Source of the DNA: Candidatus Zhuqueibacterota bacterium
GTDB lineage: Bacteria > Zhuqueibacterota > Zhuqueibacteria > Oceanimicrobiales > Oceanimicrobiaceae
Direction of reading: 5' to 3'
DNA length: 64,000 bases
Assembly: GCA_029261995.1 (NCBI GenBank)
Contig: JAJDAF010000030.1
Coordinates: 86,810 to 150,809, forward strand
The notes beneath the pieces were generated by a model, which did no database searches, was not told the DNA's origin, and was given only the letters and a program-made list of their open reading frames with translations. Shown here one piece after another: positions 27,243 through 36,417 of the stretch; positions within the stretch are counted from its first letter, which is position 1; each line of letters opens with the position of its first letter. Made by a program: the position numbers and the translations under genes.

Positions 27243-28886
27243 ATGGACGACCTCATTCAAAAGATGAAGGCTGGACTGCGGCATCGCGAGAAGAAACCCG
27301 CACGAAAGTTGCCCCCGGGCGCTCTCCGCGATCCCCAAATGGGATTGCCGTTTGCCGAGCGGCGAATGGTTCCGGCCACATGGTCCATCAGGCCCGGAGA
27401 ACTGCAGCAGTTTGTATCTGACCCGGGCATGCCGGAGCAAGATGCATCACGCGCGGCCACCTCCAGCACGGTCAGTGCCCAAAAGATGGCCTCCGAAGAG
27501 ATGGAGAAAATCCACCACATCTACTCCAGAGCGAGTTTTGGCCTGTCCGTGGCTGAGGCGCTTGCGTCTGCCGGGACTTCTCTTGCGGACCATGTCGATG
27601 CCTTGCTGACCGCGCCATCCGACATCCAGCCGCCCGGAGAGTGGGTCACTGAACCTTTTGATATTCAAGCTTTCGAGAGCCTGACTCCAGAGCAGCAAAT
27701 GGCCTTCATCGACCTCAATTTCGAGCGCATGTATGAGACACGAAAATGGTGGCTCGAACGCATGATGGCGAGCCCTCGAAACCTCACCGAGAAAATGACC
27801 CTGTTCTGGCACGGGCATTTCACCAGCGACTTCGACGCCGCCATCCTTGCTCAGCATCTCTACAAACAGAACGCCACCCTGCGCCAATTTGCGCTGGGCA
27901 ATTTCCGCGACTTTCTAAAGGCCATTTACAAAGACCCGACCATGCTGGTCTACCTTGATGGCTGGAGTAACGTGGCATCGGCGCCAAATGAAAACTTCGC
28001 CCGGGAACTGCTGGAGTTGTTCACTCTCGGCGTCGGCAACTATACTGAAACCGACATAAAGGAAGCGGCGCGCGCTTTCACCGGCTGGCAAATCGACTTT
28101 TTCCATCTGAAGGGTTTTTTCAACCCCGTGCTGCATGACCATGGCGAGAAAACGTTTCTGGGCCAGACCGGCCAGTTTGATGGTGACGATATCATCGATA
28201 TCATTTTGCAGCAGCCGCGAGCTGCTACTTTCATTTGCACCCAACTTCACGAGTTTTTTGTCAGCCGTGAGCCGGACGAGGCATTTGTGGCAGAACTTGC
28301 GAACACCTTACGCGACGGTGATTACGAACTCGCGCCGGTTGTCAGGCAAATGCTGCTCAGTGACCAATTCTACAGCCAGAATGCCGTCGCTTCTCTGATC
28401 AAGTCCCCTGTGGATTTGACGGTTAGCAACGCTCGCATGCTGTCATCCCAAGAGGTGAACCTGCTGTTTGTGTTTTTCTCTCACGCTCTCCTGGATCAGG
28501 AACTCATGAATCCACCCAACGTCGCGGGTTGGCCTGGGCAGCGCTCCTGGATTTCACCAACCACCTACGTCTGGCGCAACACCATCTCCGAGATCTATGT
28601 CGATAGCGACTTTGCAGTTGACCAGAACGGCAATCCCTTCGTCGTCTTTTACGTGATGAAATTCGCCCAAAGCTTCAATCTGCCCGGCGCCCGCGAGCTT
28701 GCAGCGGCAATGGTCTCGCACCTGCTGCGTTTCCCACCGTCGGAGGAGACGTTTGAGTTTCTGCTAACCGTGCTGCTCGGTAGCGCAGCGGAGGAAGATT
28801 GGTCCTTGAACTACCAAGGGGTCGAGAAGCTCTTAACAAAATTTTTGGTGCAGGTCCTACGCACGGCAGAATTTCAACTGAATTGA
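27243..28886 (+). CDS. DUF1800 family protein
   Basis: Start at ATG 27243 directly after AAGGAGACCTTG (the frame is open from 27066, but the earlier part lacks a site and looks non-coding). The 547-residue protein shows the DUF1800 pattern: HHIYSRASFGLS near residue 85, MTLFWHGHFTSDF, NFARELLELFTLGVGNYTETDIKEAARAFTGW, HDHGEKTFLGQTG, and the C-terminal NPPNVAGWPGQRSWISPTT. Members are usually encoded next to DUF1501 proteins, as here, and are thought to be exported, but their function is unknown. No obvious signal peptide is visible at this start. 34 bases before the DUF1501 gene. Confidence 0.88.
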   Translation: MDDLIQKMKAGLRHREKKPARKLPPGALRDPQMGLPFAERRMVPATWSIRPGELQQFVSDPGMPEQDASRAATSSTVSAQKMASEEMEKIHHIYSRASFGLSVAEALASAGTSLADHVDALLTAPSDIQPPGEWVTEPFDIQAFESLTPEQQMAFIDLNFERMYETRKWWLERMMASPRNLTEKMTLFWHGHFTSDFDAAILAQHLYKQNATLRQFALGNFRDFLKAIYKDPTMLVYLDGWSNVASAPNENFARELLELFTLGVGNYTETDIKEAARAFTGWQIDFFHLKGFFNPVLHDHGEKTFLGQTGQFDGDDIIDIILQQPRAATFICTQLHEFFVSREPDEAFVAELANTLRDGDYELAPVVRQMLLSDQFYSQNAVASLIKSPVDLTVSNARMLSSQEVNLLFVFFSHALLDQELMNPPNVAGWPGQRSWISPTTYVWRNTISEIYVDSDFAVDQNGNPFVVFYVMKFAQSFNLPGARELAAAMVSHLLRFPPSEETFEFLLTVLLGSAAEEDWSLNYQGVEKLLTKFLVQVLRTAEFQLN

Positions 28887-28920
28887 CCTCCGGCGCAAGA
28901 ACAAAGAAAGGATTTTTGAG

Positions 28921-30468
28921 ATGAAGCGTAGAGAATTCATGCAGATGATGATTCCGGTGGCGGGAATGCCCCTACTTTGGCCGATGTGGTCTTTCAGCAA
29001 ACCGGCGCGTCAACTCTGGCGCTCGAACAGCCCGCGGAACTTTCCGGATGACGGCCGGGTGCTGGTTCTGGTGCAGCTTGCCGGTGGAAATGACGGCCTG
29101 AACACCATCGTCCCTTACAACAACGACATCTACTACCGCGAGCGCCCGCAAATCGCCATCCCCAGGAACCAAGTCACCGCCATCAACGGTGAGTTCGGAT
29201 TCAACGGTAACCTGGCGGCGCTAAAGCCGATGCTCGATTCCGGCAATCTCGGAATCGTGCAGAGCGTGGGCTATCCCAACCCCAACCGCTCGCATTTCCG
29301 CTCCACGGACATCTGGCTGAGCGGTTCGGATTCAGAGGACATCATCGAGACTGGCTGGCTGGGGCGCTATTTTGACATGGTCTGCCCGGAAGGCGAGCCC
29401 TGTGGTACGTTCGGCCCGCCGGCCATCCAAATCGGGCTCACTTCCTCGCTGGCGCTGCTTGGACGCGAACAGAAAGGAATTACGCTCAATGACCCGAGGC
29501 AATTTTTTAATCTGGTCAGCCGGCTGCGCAACGACCACAATCCGGACGTGCACATCCAACCGACGACCCCGGCAGAACACGAACTCGAATTTCTGCGCGA
29601 CACCGAGGCGGCTGCATTTCAGTTCGCAGGCGAAATTATCGAGGCTTACGACAAGCAGGACAACGCAGTCCAGTACCGCCCGGGCTTCCTGGCGGACCAA
29701 CTGGCGATTGTATCGAGATTGATCGCAGGCGGACTCAGCACGCGAATCTACATCGTGACCCTGCATGGCTTCGACACGCACGCCGGTCAAAACAATCCGG
29801 ATGTTCACCCGGCTTTGCTGGATGAGCTTGGCGTGGCTCTTTCAGCATTTCAACAGGAACTGGAGCTGTTCGGCGTAGCTGACCGCGTCGCAGGTCTGTG
29901 CTTCTCAGAATTCGGACGGCGTGTTGCACAGAACGCCAGCCAAGGCACGGACCACGGTACCGCAGCGCCAATATTTCTGTTCGGTAACCCGGTTATCGGT
30001 GGCCTGCACGGTGGTGCGCCGGATTTGTCAGACCTGGTAGAGGGAGACCTCAAACACCACACGGACTTCCGTCAGATCTACGCATCCGTGATGAATCAGT
30101 GGCTGGCTGGAGACGCGGATGCCGTGTTGGGCCAGCACTTCGAAACACTTCCCCTTTTCGATGCAGCTACCTCGGTGGAGCCGGGCTTGACGCCGGCGCT
30201 GCCGTCGGAATTCTTTCTCTCAGATGGCTTTCCGAATCCGTTTAACCCACAAACCACCGTCGAATATGGGCTGCCTGAGGCGAGCGATGTGAGGCTCGAT
30301 ATTTTGAACAGCGTCGGGCAGCGGGTGCAGATTCTGGTCAATGAGCGCAAGGCGCGCGGCCGGCACCGGGAAGTCTGGCAGGCAAGCAGCCACGCCAGCG
30401 GAATTTACTTCGTGCGGCTGCAAGCTGGACGGTTTCATGAGACCAAACAAATCACCCTTGTTAAGTAA
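28921..30468 (+). CDS. DUF1501 family protein with C-terminal sorting domain
   Basis: The N-terminus MKRREFMQMMIPVAG has a twin-arginine-like signal. The body has the DUF1501 (sulfatase/alkaline-phosphatase-fold-like) pattern: VLVQLAGGNDGLNTIVPY, NLGIVQSVGYPNPNRSHF, TLHGFDTHAGQN, FSEFGRRVAQNASQGTDHGTAAP. From about residue 430 comes a separate roughly 85-residue module starting FPNPFNPQTTVEYGL and ending SGIYFVRLQAG...KQITLVK, the type A (Por/T9SS-like, FlgD-Ig-like) sorting domain of FCB bacteria. Partnered with the DUF1800 gene upstream. The biochemical role is unknown. Confidence 0.88.
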   Translation: MKRREFMQMMIPVAGMPLLWPMWSFSKPARQLWRSNSPRNFPDDGRVLVLVQLAGGNDGLNTIVPYNNDIYYRERPQIAIPRNQVTAINGEFGFNGNLAALKPMLDSGNLGIVQSVGYPNPNRSHFRSTDIWLSGSDSEDIIETGWLGRYFDMVCPEGEPCGTFGPPAIQIGLTSSLALLGREQKGITLNDPRQFFNLVSRLRNDHNPDVHIQPTTPAEHELEFLRDTEAAAFQFAGEIIEAYDKQDNAVQYRPGFLADQLAIVSRLIAGGLSTRIYIVTLHGFDTHAGQNNPDVHPALLDELGVALSAFQQELELFGVADRVAGLCFSEFGRRVAQNASQGTDHGTAAPIFLFGNPVIGGLHGGAPDLSDLVEGDLKHHTDFRQIYASVMNQWLAGDADAVLGQHFETLPLFDAATSVEPGLTPALPSEFFLSDGFPNPFNPQTTVEYGLPEASDVRLDILNSVGQRVQILVNERKARGRHREVWQASSHASGIYFVRLQAGRFHETKQITLVK

Positions 30469-30481
30469 AGAAACTCGCAGT

Positions 30482-31660
30482 ATGATAACCAGAGTCATCA
30501 TTGCCCTCCTGCTCGCAACATCTGTCGCGCTCGGTCAGATTGACAGCATCCAACATGGCGGCCTGGAGCGCACCTTCCTGATGCACCTGCCTCCCTCCTA
30601 CGACGGCTCGAACATCTCGCTTGTCGTCGCCATGCATGGTGGGTTTGGAAGCGCTGAACAATTCGAGACCTCCTCCAGGTTGAGTCTGAAAGCGGATGCC
30701 TCAGGCTTCGCGGTTGTTTATCCCGAGGGAGCCAGGTCCCGCATCGGAATTCGCACCTGGAACGCGGGCGGCTGCTGCGGCTTCGCCAGCGATAATCAGA
30801 TAGACGACGTCGGATTCATCTCAGTTTTGCTGGATACGCTCCTGGCGAAATACGCGATTGATCCGCAACGCGTTTTTGCCACCGGCATGTCGAATGGCGG
30901 CATGATGGCCTATCGGCTGGCCTGCGAGCTTTCCGACCGCATCGCGGCAATTGCGCCCGTGGCTGCAACCCTGGCCGCGACAGATTGTGAACCGGCGCGG
31001 GCGATGCCGACCATCCATCTCCACTCTTTCCTGGACACGAACGTCCCGTACGACGGTGGCCTGGGCAGCGGGCCAAGCGGATTCGACCATCCTTCCCTGG
31101 ACTCGGTTTTCACAGCCTGGGCAAACCACAACGGCTGTGCAAGCTTAGCCGATACCGTACACAATGACACGGACTACGTGCAACTCAAGTGGCCTGGCTG
31201 CGATGCGGCAGCCGATCTGGAACTCTACCTCACCCATGACGGCGGCCACTCCTGGCCAGGCGGTCAGCGTGGGTTCATTGGCGCAGATCCGCCATCCGAG
31301 GTCATCGATGCGAATGAGCTAATGTGGGAATTCTTCAAAACCCATCCCTTGCCGGGTGAACCGACGAATGTGAAGGCGCCCGCAGGTGCGAGTCCCGATG
31401 GTTTCGCTATTATCGGGACATACCCGAACCCGTTCAATCCATCAACAACCATCGAATACGAACTGCGCAAAAATGTCCGCATCCAGCTTGCCGTGTACAA
31501 CACGCGCGGCCAGCAGGTTGCGCTTCTGTTTGATGGAGAACGGCCCCGGGGCAAATACTCCGCAGTCTGGCAGGCCAGCGGGAAAGCCAGTGGCGTCTAC
31601 CTCATCCAACTCACCGCAGGAGACGTCGTGGCAGCGAGGCAGGTAATTCTACTTAGGTGA
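30482..31660 (+). CDS. Secreted polyhydroxybutyrate-depolymerase-like esterase with C-terminal sorting domain
   Basis: Start at ATG 30482, 11 bases after the DUF1501 stop (the frame is open earlier but inside that gene). Signal peptide about 1-20 (ends ATSVALGQ). Alpha/beta hydrolase of the LpqC/PHB-depolymerase group: LVVAMHGGFGSAEQFE (oxyanion), nucleophile in ATGMSNGGMMAYRLAC, Asp region HLHSFLDTNVPYDGG, His in DGGHSWPGG. Such enzymes cleave polyesters or feruloyl esters; substrate is unknown. The last ~85 residues (YPNPFNPSTTIEYEL ... GVYLIQLTAGDVV) repeat the sorting module seen in the neighbouring genes, so it is probably surface-bound or released. 392 residues. Confidence 0.88.
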   Translation: MITRVIIALLLATSVALGQIDSIQHGGLERTFLMHLPPSYDGSNISLVVAMHGGFGSAEQFETSSRLSLKADASGFAVVYPEGARSRIGIRTWNAGGCCGFASDNQIDDVGFISVLLDTLLAKYAIDPQRVFATGMSNGGMMAYRLACELSDRIAAIAPVAATLAATDCEPARAMPTIHLHSFLDTNVPYDGGLGSGPSGFDHPSLDSVFTAWANHNGCASLADTVHNDTDYVQLKWPGCDAAADLELYLTHDGGHSWPGGQRGFIGADPPSEVIDANELMWEFFKTHPLPGEPTNVKAPAGASPDGFAIIGTYPNPFNPSTTIEYELRKNVRIQLAVYNTRGQQVALLFDGERPRGKYSAVWQASGKASGVYLIQLTAGDVVAARQVILLR

Positions 31661-31742
31661 GATGGCGGAAATTATTTGCGTCTCTTCAACATTTTCTCTA
31701 TTTTGGCCATCCACTCTACTCCCAAACACTTGACAGGACTCA

Positions 31743-34268
31743 ATGGCCACAAGAAAGGCGCAGGGAAGACCGCGCAGACAGTCCGGCACGAAAATCCGCA
31801 AAGATGAATTGCGCACGCAAGTTCTAAGCGCAATTGGGCAGACATCTGCTCTTGCTGCCCAAATTACAGTTCAGATCTTCGACACCGTTTTCGACAAAGA
31901 GCGGGAGACGATTAGCAAATCTGACCTTAACAAGAAGAAAAAGCAAATCTCCGGAATGCTACGCGAGAAGATCAAACGTTCCCACGGCATTCCGCTAACC
32001 ACGGAACTTTATCCTACCCAAACCTTCGGGCAAGCGCAAGACACTTGGTTCACAAGGTTATCCAACGAGATCAGCGCCGCCTTTGACCGCGTTCTTTTGC
32101 GGGCTTCACTGACGCCCGATGAAAAGCTGGAAATTCTGCGCGGCATGCTGACGACGCGCCATCTCGATGCCCGTTTAAAGAAATTTTTTCTGAGCACGGA
32201 AGTCAAGACGCCGGCCGGAGCCGTGTTTCAAGGCAAAGGCTTTCGCTCCATGGGCCAGGAAGCGATTTACGCAGCAGCAATCCGGTTACGCCGGGTTGGC
32301 CCCTACTTTTCCACAGCGAAAAACGGAATTTCGGCAGGCGAAGATTATTCCGGCGACTACGTGGCGCCCATGATCCGCGATCTTGGACTAGCGCTCGCCA
32401 TGGGACAGACGCCCTACGATGTCATGGCCGCGCAAATGGGCAAAGTCGGCAAACCGACCCAGGGCAGAGACTTGCATATTGGAGATCTCGGGTGCGGCGT
32501 GCTGCCGCCTGCAGCTCCAATCGCGCTAAGTGTTGGGAACGCGGCCGGCATGGGTCTCGCACTCGAAGGCACCGGCAGAGTGGTGCTCAACTGCAACGGG
32601 GAGGGCTGTGCATCAAATGGAGAGTGGCATGAAGCCATCAATTTCGCGGCGGTGAGAAAAATGCCGGTGGTTTTCATCGTTCAGAACAACCAGACCGCGC
32701 TTTCCACCCCCACAGACGAGCAGTTTGCAGCGAGCGACCTGGCCAGCAAAGCCGTGGGATACGGCATGCGCGCCACCACCATCGACGGCACGGATGCGGA
32801 AGCCGTTTTCGCTGCCGTCACCGAGGCCACCGAAGCCTGTCGCCGTGGTGACGGGCCGGTCATGGTGGAACTTGTCGCCATGCGAATGTGCGGCCACGCC
32901 CACCACGACGACATGCTCTACTTCGGCCAGGAGCCTGACCAATTCCTGAGCTATCCCGAAGGGCGGGAGGGCGGCTACATCGATGCCGAAAAATACAATT
33001 TCTGGCGTGAGAAAGACCCTATCGCCGCTTACAAAACTCAGCTCGTGTCAGAGCGAATTCTCACAAAAGAAGCATTGGACGCGCTGGATGCTGAAGTTGA
33101 GGCAGAAATCGAAACCGCGGCCCAGGAGGTGATCGCGGCGCCCTGGCCAGATCCGTCTCATGCTGGCAGCCCGGTTTATGCGGGAGGATCTCAACTGCAC
33201 CACGTTGACCCTCTTGCCGGGCGTACAGCAACTTTTCCCGAGTTCGGCGACTGGCATAGTCCCGAGCCGGTCGGCTTCGAAGCCGACCCCAAAGGCAAGA
33301 CCTTTTGGCAGGCTATCGTGGAGGCGCTGGCAGAGGAAATGGAACGTGATCCGAAGACACTCATTATCGGCGAGGACGTCGGCGGGAATTACGGCAATGC
33401 CTTTGTCATTCTCAAATCCCTGCTGGCCTCATTCGGCGACAGGATGATCAACACGCCGATCTCCGAGGCCGCAATCATCGGCGCCGCTACCGGTGCGGCA
33501 ATTCTCGGCAAACGGCCGATAGCAGAAATTCAATTCAACGATTTTGTCGCCAGCGGCTTCAACCAACTGGTTAACAACACAGCGAAGATTTTTGCCCGCT
33601 GGGGCCAGACGGTGCCGGTCACGATACGGCTGCCGTGGGGTGGCCTGCGCCACGCCGGCCCCTACCATTCGCAAAACACAGAACCGTGGTTCTACCGCAC
33701 GCCGGGCCTGAAAATCGTCTGCCCAAGCACGCCGCGGGAAGCCAAGGGGTTGCTCAAAGCCGCGATTCGCGACGACAATCCCGTGCTGTTTTATGAACAT
33801 ATCGCGCTCTACCGTGCGGCCGAAATCAAAGAAGCGCTTGGCGACAAAGATACGCTGCTGCCAATCGGCAAAGCGCACCTGAAACGGGAAGGCACTGACC
33901 TGGTGATAATCACCTACGGTGCATACGTCCACCGCTGTCTTAAGGCGGCAGAGGCGCTGCAGCAGCAAGCTCTGTCCGTTGCCGTGCTTGATCTGCGCTC
34001 TCTTCAGCCTCTGGACAAACAGGCCATACTCGCAGCGGTCAAGAAGACCAATCGCGTGCTTGTGGTGCATGAGGACAGCAAGACCGGGGGAATCGGTCAG
34101 TCGGTGGCGTCAATCATCGCCGAAGAGGCCTTCGAATATCTGGACGCACCGGTGCGGGTGCTTGGCGCCCTCGATGCACCCGTGCCCTACAGTCCAACGC
34201 TCGAGCATGCTTTTCTCATCTCGGTTGAACAAATCGTCGAGAGTGCGAGCTTGCTGGCCGCCTACTAG
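31743..34268 (+). CDS. Fused alpha-beta E1 component of a 2-oxoacid dehydrogenase
   Basis: Thiamine-diphosphate-dependent decarboxylase of the pyruvate / branched-chain 2-oxoacid dehydrogenase type; both subunits in one 841-residue chain. After a basic, lysine-rich extension (1-110), the alpha part (about 115-440) has GFRSMGQEAI, GRDLHIGD and the thiamine site NGEGCASNGEWHEAINFAAV...QNN. The usual first motif GDG is GEG here. The beta part (about 515-841) has IIGEDVGGNYGNAF, NTPISEAAIIGAATGAA, EIQFNDF and PWGGLRHAGPYHSQNTE. No E2 or E3 gene is adjacent, so complex membership and substrate are undecided. Single-gene unit; RBS weak. Confidence 0.9.
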   Translation: MATRKAQGRPRRQSGTKIRKDELRTQVLSAIGQTSALAAQITVQIFDTVFDKERETISKSDLNKKKKQISGMLREKIKRSHGIPLTTELYPTQTFGQAQDTWFTRLSNEISAAFDRVLLRASLTPDEKLEILRGMLTTRHLDARLKKFFLSTEVKTPAGAVFQGKGFRSMGQEAIYAAAIRLRRVGPYFSTAKNGISAGEDYSGDYVAPMIRDLGLALAMGQTPYDVMAAQMGKVGKPTQGRDLHIGDLGCGVLPPAAPIALSVGNAAGMGLALEGTGRVVLNCNGEGCASNGEWHEAINFAAVRKMPVVFIVQNNQTALSTPTDEQFAASDLASKAVGYGMRATTIDGTDAEAVFAAVTEATEACRRGDGPVMVELVAMRMCGHAHHDDMLYFGQEPDQFLSYPEGREGGYIDAEKYNFWREKDPIAAYKTQLVSERILTKEALDALDAEVEAEIETAAQEVIAAPWPDPSHAGSPVYAGGSQLHHVDPLAGRTATFPEFGDWHSPEPVGFEADPKGKTFWQAIVEALAEEMERDPKTLIIGEDVGGNYGNAFVILKSLLASFGDRMINTPISEAAIIGAATGAAILGKRPIAEIQFNDFVASGFNQLVNNTAKIFARWGQTVPVTIRLPWGGLRHAGPYHSQNTEPWFYRTPGLKIVCPSTPREAKGLLKAAIRDDNPVLFYEHIALYRAAEIKEALGDKDTLLPIGKAHLKREGTDLVIITYGAYVHRCLKAAEALQQQALSVAVLDLRSLQPLDKQAILAAVKKTNRVLVVHEDSKTGGIGQSVASIIAEEAFEYLDAPVRVLGALDAPVPYSPTLEHAFLISVEQIVESASLLAAY

Positions 34269-34416
34269 AATCCGAAAATCCAACTCTCCAGCAGGCTTCC
34301 AAAGCCGAATTTCGGAATAATCCAGAGTTGAAAGCTGTACTCTGAATTCAAGCTGGCCACCATCAATCAGCCCGCCGAGCTTCATTCTTCAGAACATCCA
34401 AAGCAGAGGTCCCAAG

Positions 34417-36198
34417 ATGCGCCCTCACGAATTCGTCAAACGTCGTGCCCTACCATTTCTCGCGTTCGCTGTTTTTCTGACGCCAGCGAGCGCTCAAACG
34501 GTTCGAAGCATTTCCCCGCAAGCTCAGTCAATGGCGCCGGTCAGTGAACTTGAGATTGTCATCGAATTTGACAGGGCGATGAACCAGGCGAGCTTCAACG
34601 GCCGCTCCTTCGCTGTTTTCGGAAGATGGACCGGCGTCTGCAGCGGGCGGTTCAGCTTCGAAGATGGCGACCGCCGTGTACGTTTCGTGTTCGATACAGA
34701 ACTTTCGGCTGGCGAGTGGGTTACGGTCTCTCTTTCAAAAGAAATCGCAGCGGCAGATGGCAGCCATCTTGCCAAAGGCTACGCCTGGAATTTCTGGACA
34801 TCTGCCACGGCCGGCACTTTGCTCCTTGAAAAATCATCAACGATTGCCGTGCGCCGCGGCAATGAAGGCCCGATCCGGACTTACGGCGCGTATGCCGGTG
34901 ACCTGAACGGCGACGGATTTCACGACTTCACGGTGCCGAATGAGGACGCCAGCGACGTCCGGGTATTCATGAATGATGGCGAGGGACTCTACCGGGAGTT
35001 TACGACTTACGCCCTGCCGGAGGGTTCTCTGCCCAGCACCAACGAAGGTGCGGACTTCAACGGTGACGGCTTCCTCGATTTTGCATGCGGCAACATCACC
35101 GGCAACTCGGTAACGGTTTTCATGGGCGACGGCTCAGGCCGGTTCGTGTCACAAACGACCTACCCAGTCGGTCGTGGCACGCGCGGCCTGGTGGTTTTAG
35201 ACCTGGATGGTGACGGCGCCACCGACATTGTGACAGCCAATCGCGAGACAGGAAATATTTCGAAACTGCTCAACAACGGCGATGGCACTTTCGCCGCCAG
35301 TCTCAACCAAAATACCGGAACTGATCGGGAAACCGCAGCCGTCGCTGCCGACTTCAACGAAGATGGTCTGCTGGATGTCGCTGTCGGCAGTTACACACGA
35401 GGCCAGGGCAACGGCGAGCTGGTCGTGCTGCTTGCCGATGGCAATGGCGACCTCAGTCCGGCCTCGCGCACAGCCGTGCGTGGAGATTGCTGGATGCTGG
35501 CCGTTGGCGATATGGACCGGGACGGCCACGTCGATGTCGTTTCTGCAAATTCACAGCAAAACCAATTTGCGTTGCTCCGTGGCGATGGACTTGGTGGCTT
35601 GGGCCAGGCTGAACTTTACCCGGTTGGCGCCTTCCCGCTGGCGATTGACGTTGGCGACATCGATGGCGACGGCGACCTCGAGGTCGTGACGAGTAACTTT
35701 ACCTCGGGCGACTGGACGCTCTATGAAAACGACGGCTCAGGCAATTTCATCAACCCGCGAACACTGCTTACGAGCGCGGCTGGTTCGTGTGCGGTGCTGC
35801 ACGACCGTGATCGGGACGGCGATCTTGACATGACCGGCATCGACGAGATTGATGATCTGCTCATCCTGTTTGACAATCCGGCGACGCCTTCCGGAACGCC
35901 CGATGGCCCAACGCCTAGCGATTTCAAACTCAGCCAGAGCTTCCCGAATCCATTTTCGAAAACCGCGAGCGCCGGCAAGACGATCACCATTGCCTTCAGT
36001 CTTGAACGCCAGGCCCTCGTGCACCTTGACATCTACAATGTCCGCGGCCAGAGGGTGCGCCGGTTGCTCAACGCCAGCATGCCGAAAGGCGACCACCTGA
36101 CCAATTTTGTGCCACAAAATCTGCCAAGCGGTGTCTACTTCTATCGCCTTACTTCACATTCTGTATCCCTGGCCCGGAAGATATTGTTGTTTGAATGA
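34417..36198 (+). CDS. Secreted FG-GAP/VCBS repeat protein with Ig-like and sorting domains
   Basis: 593-residue exported protein: signal peptide about 1-27 (ends ASAQ); an Ig-like Big_5 domain about 28-125 (VRSISPQAQSMAPVSELEIVIEFDRAMN); then at least six FG-GAP/VCBS repeats with calcium-type loops (DLNGDGFHDF, DFNGDGFLDFA, DLDGDGATDIV, DFNEDGLLDVA, DMDRDGHVDVV, DIDGDGDLEVV); and a C-terminal sorting module (SFPNPFSKTASAG ... GVYFYRLTSHSVSLARKILLF). Probably a surface adhesion or binding protein; no enzyme motif is visible. Third in a row of plus-strand proteins with this C-terminus, interrupted by the E1 gene. Confidence 0.9.
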   Translation: MRPHEFVKRRALPFLAFAVFLTPASAQTVRSISPQAQSMAPVSELEIVIEFDRAMNQASFNGRSFAVFGRWTGVCSGRFSFEDGDRRVRFVFDTELSAGEWVTVSLSKEIAAADGSHLAKGYAWNFWTSATAGTLLLEKSSTIAVRRGNEGPIRTYGAYAGDLNGDGFHDFTVPNEDASDVRVFMNDGEGLYREFTTYALPEGSLPSTNEGADFNGDGFLDFACGNITGNSVTVFMGDGSGRFVSQTTYPVGRGTRGLVVLDLDGDGATDIVTANRETGNISKLLNNGDGTFAASLNQNTGTDRETAAVAADFNEDGLLDVAVGSYTRGQGNGELVVLLADGNGDLSPASRTAVRGDCWMLAVGDMDRDGHVDVVSANSQQNQFALLRGDGLGGLGQAELYPVGAFPLAIDVGDIDGDGDLEVVTSNFTSGDWTLYENDGSGNFINPRTLLTSAAGSCAVLHDRDRDGDLDMTGIDEIDDLLILFDNPATPSGTPDGPTPSDFKLSQSFPNPFSKTASAGKTITIAFSLERQALVHLDIYNVRGQRVRRLLNASMPKGDHLTNFVPQNLPSGVYFYRLTSHSVSLARKILLFE

Positions 36199-36315
36199 CA
36201 CTTTCGTTCAAGCGGCATCATTCTTGCAAAAATGCGGCGCTTTCCGTGCGGGAAGCAGGATGAAATATTGCAGAATATTCACTGCGGGTGAGTCGTCAAA
36301 CGGAAGAAGTTGAGA

Positions 36316-36344
36316 GTACTACATGACGAACGCCACTGTAGTAC
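36316..36344. promoter_or_regulatory. Perfect inverted repeat, possible operator
   Basis: GTACTACA (36316-36323) and TGTAGTAC (36337-36344) are perfect reverse complements 13 bases apart, about 75 bases upstream of the gene at 36418. The centre spacing suits a dimeric regulator, but no regulator gene is adjacent. Confidence 0.35.
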
Positions 36345-36417
36345 AAAAGCCAGGAGATGCGCGACGACAGTTGATACGTAACTAACAAACTCACATCAAC
36401 CACCTCAAGGAGGAATT

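Noticed and set aside
26856..27440. 194-codon minus-strand frame
   Set aside because: Antisense to the start of the DUF1800 gene; no site, no known motif, and composition typical of a shadow frame.
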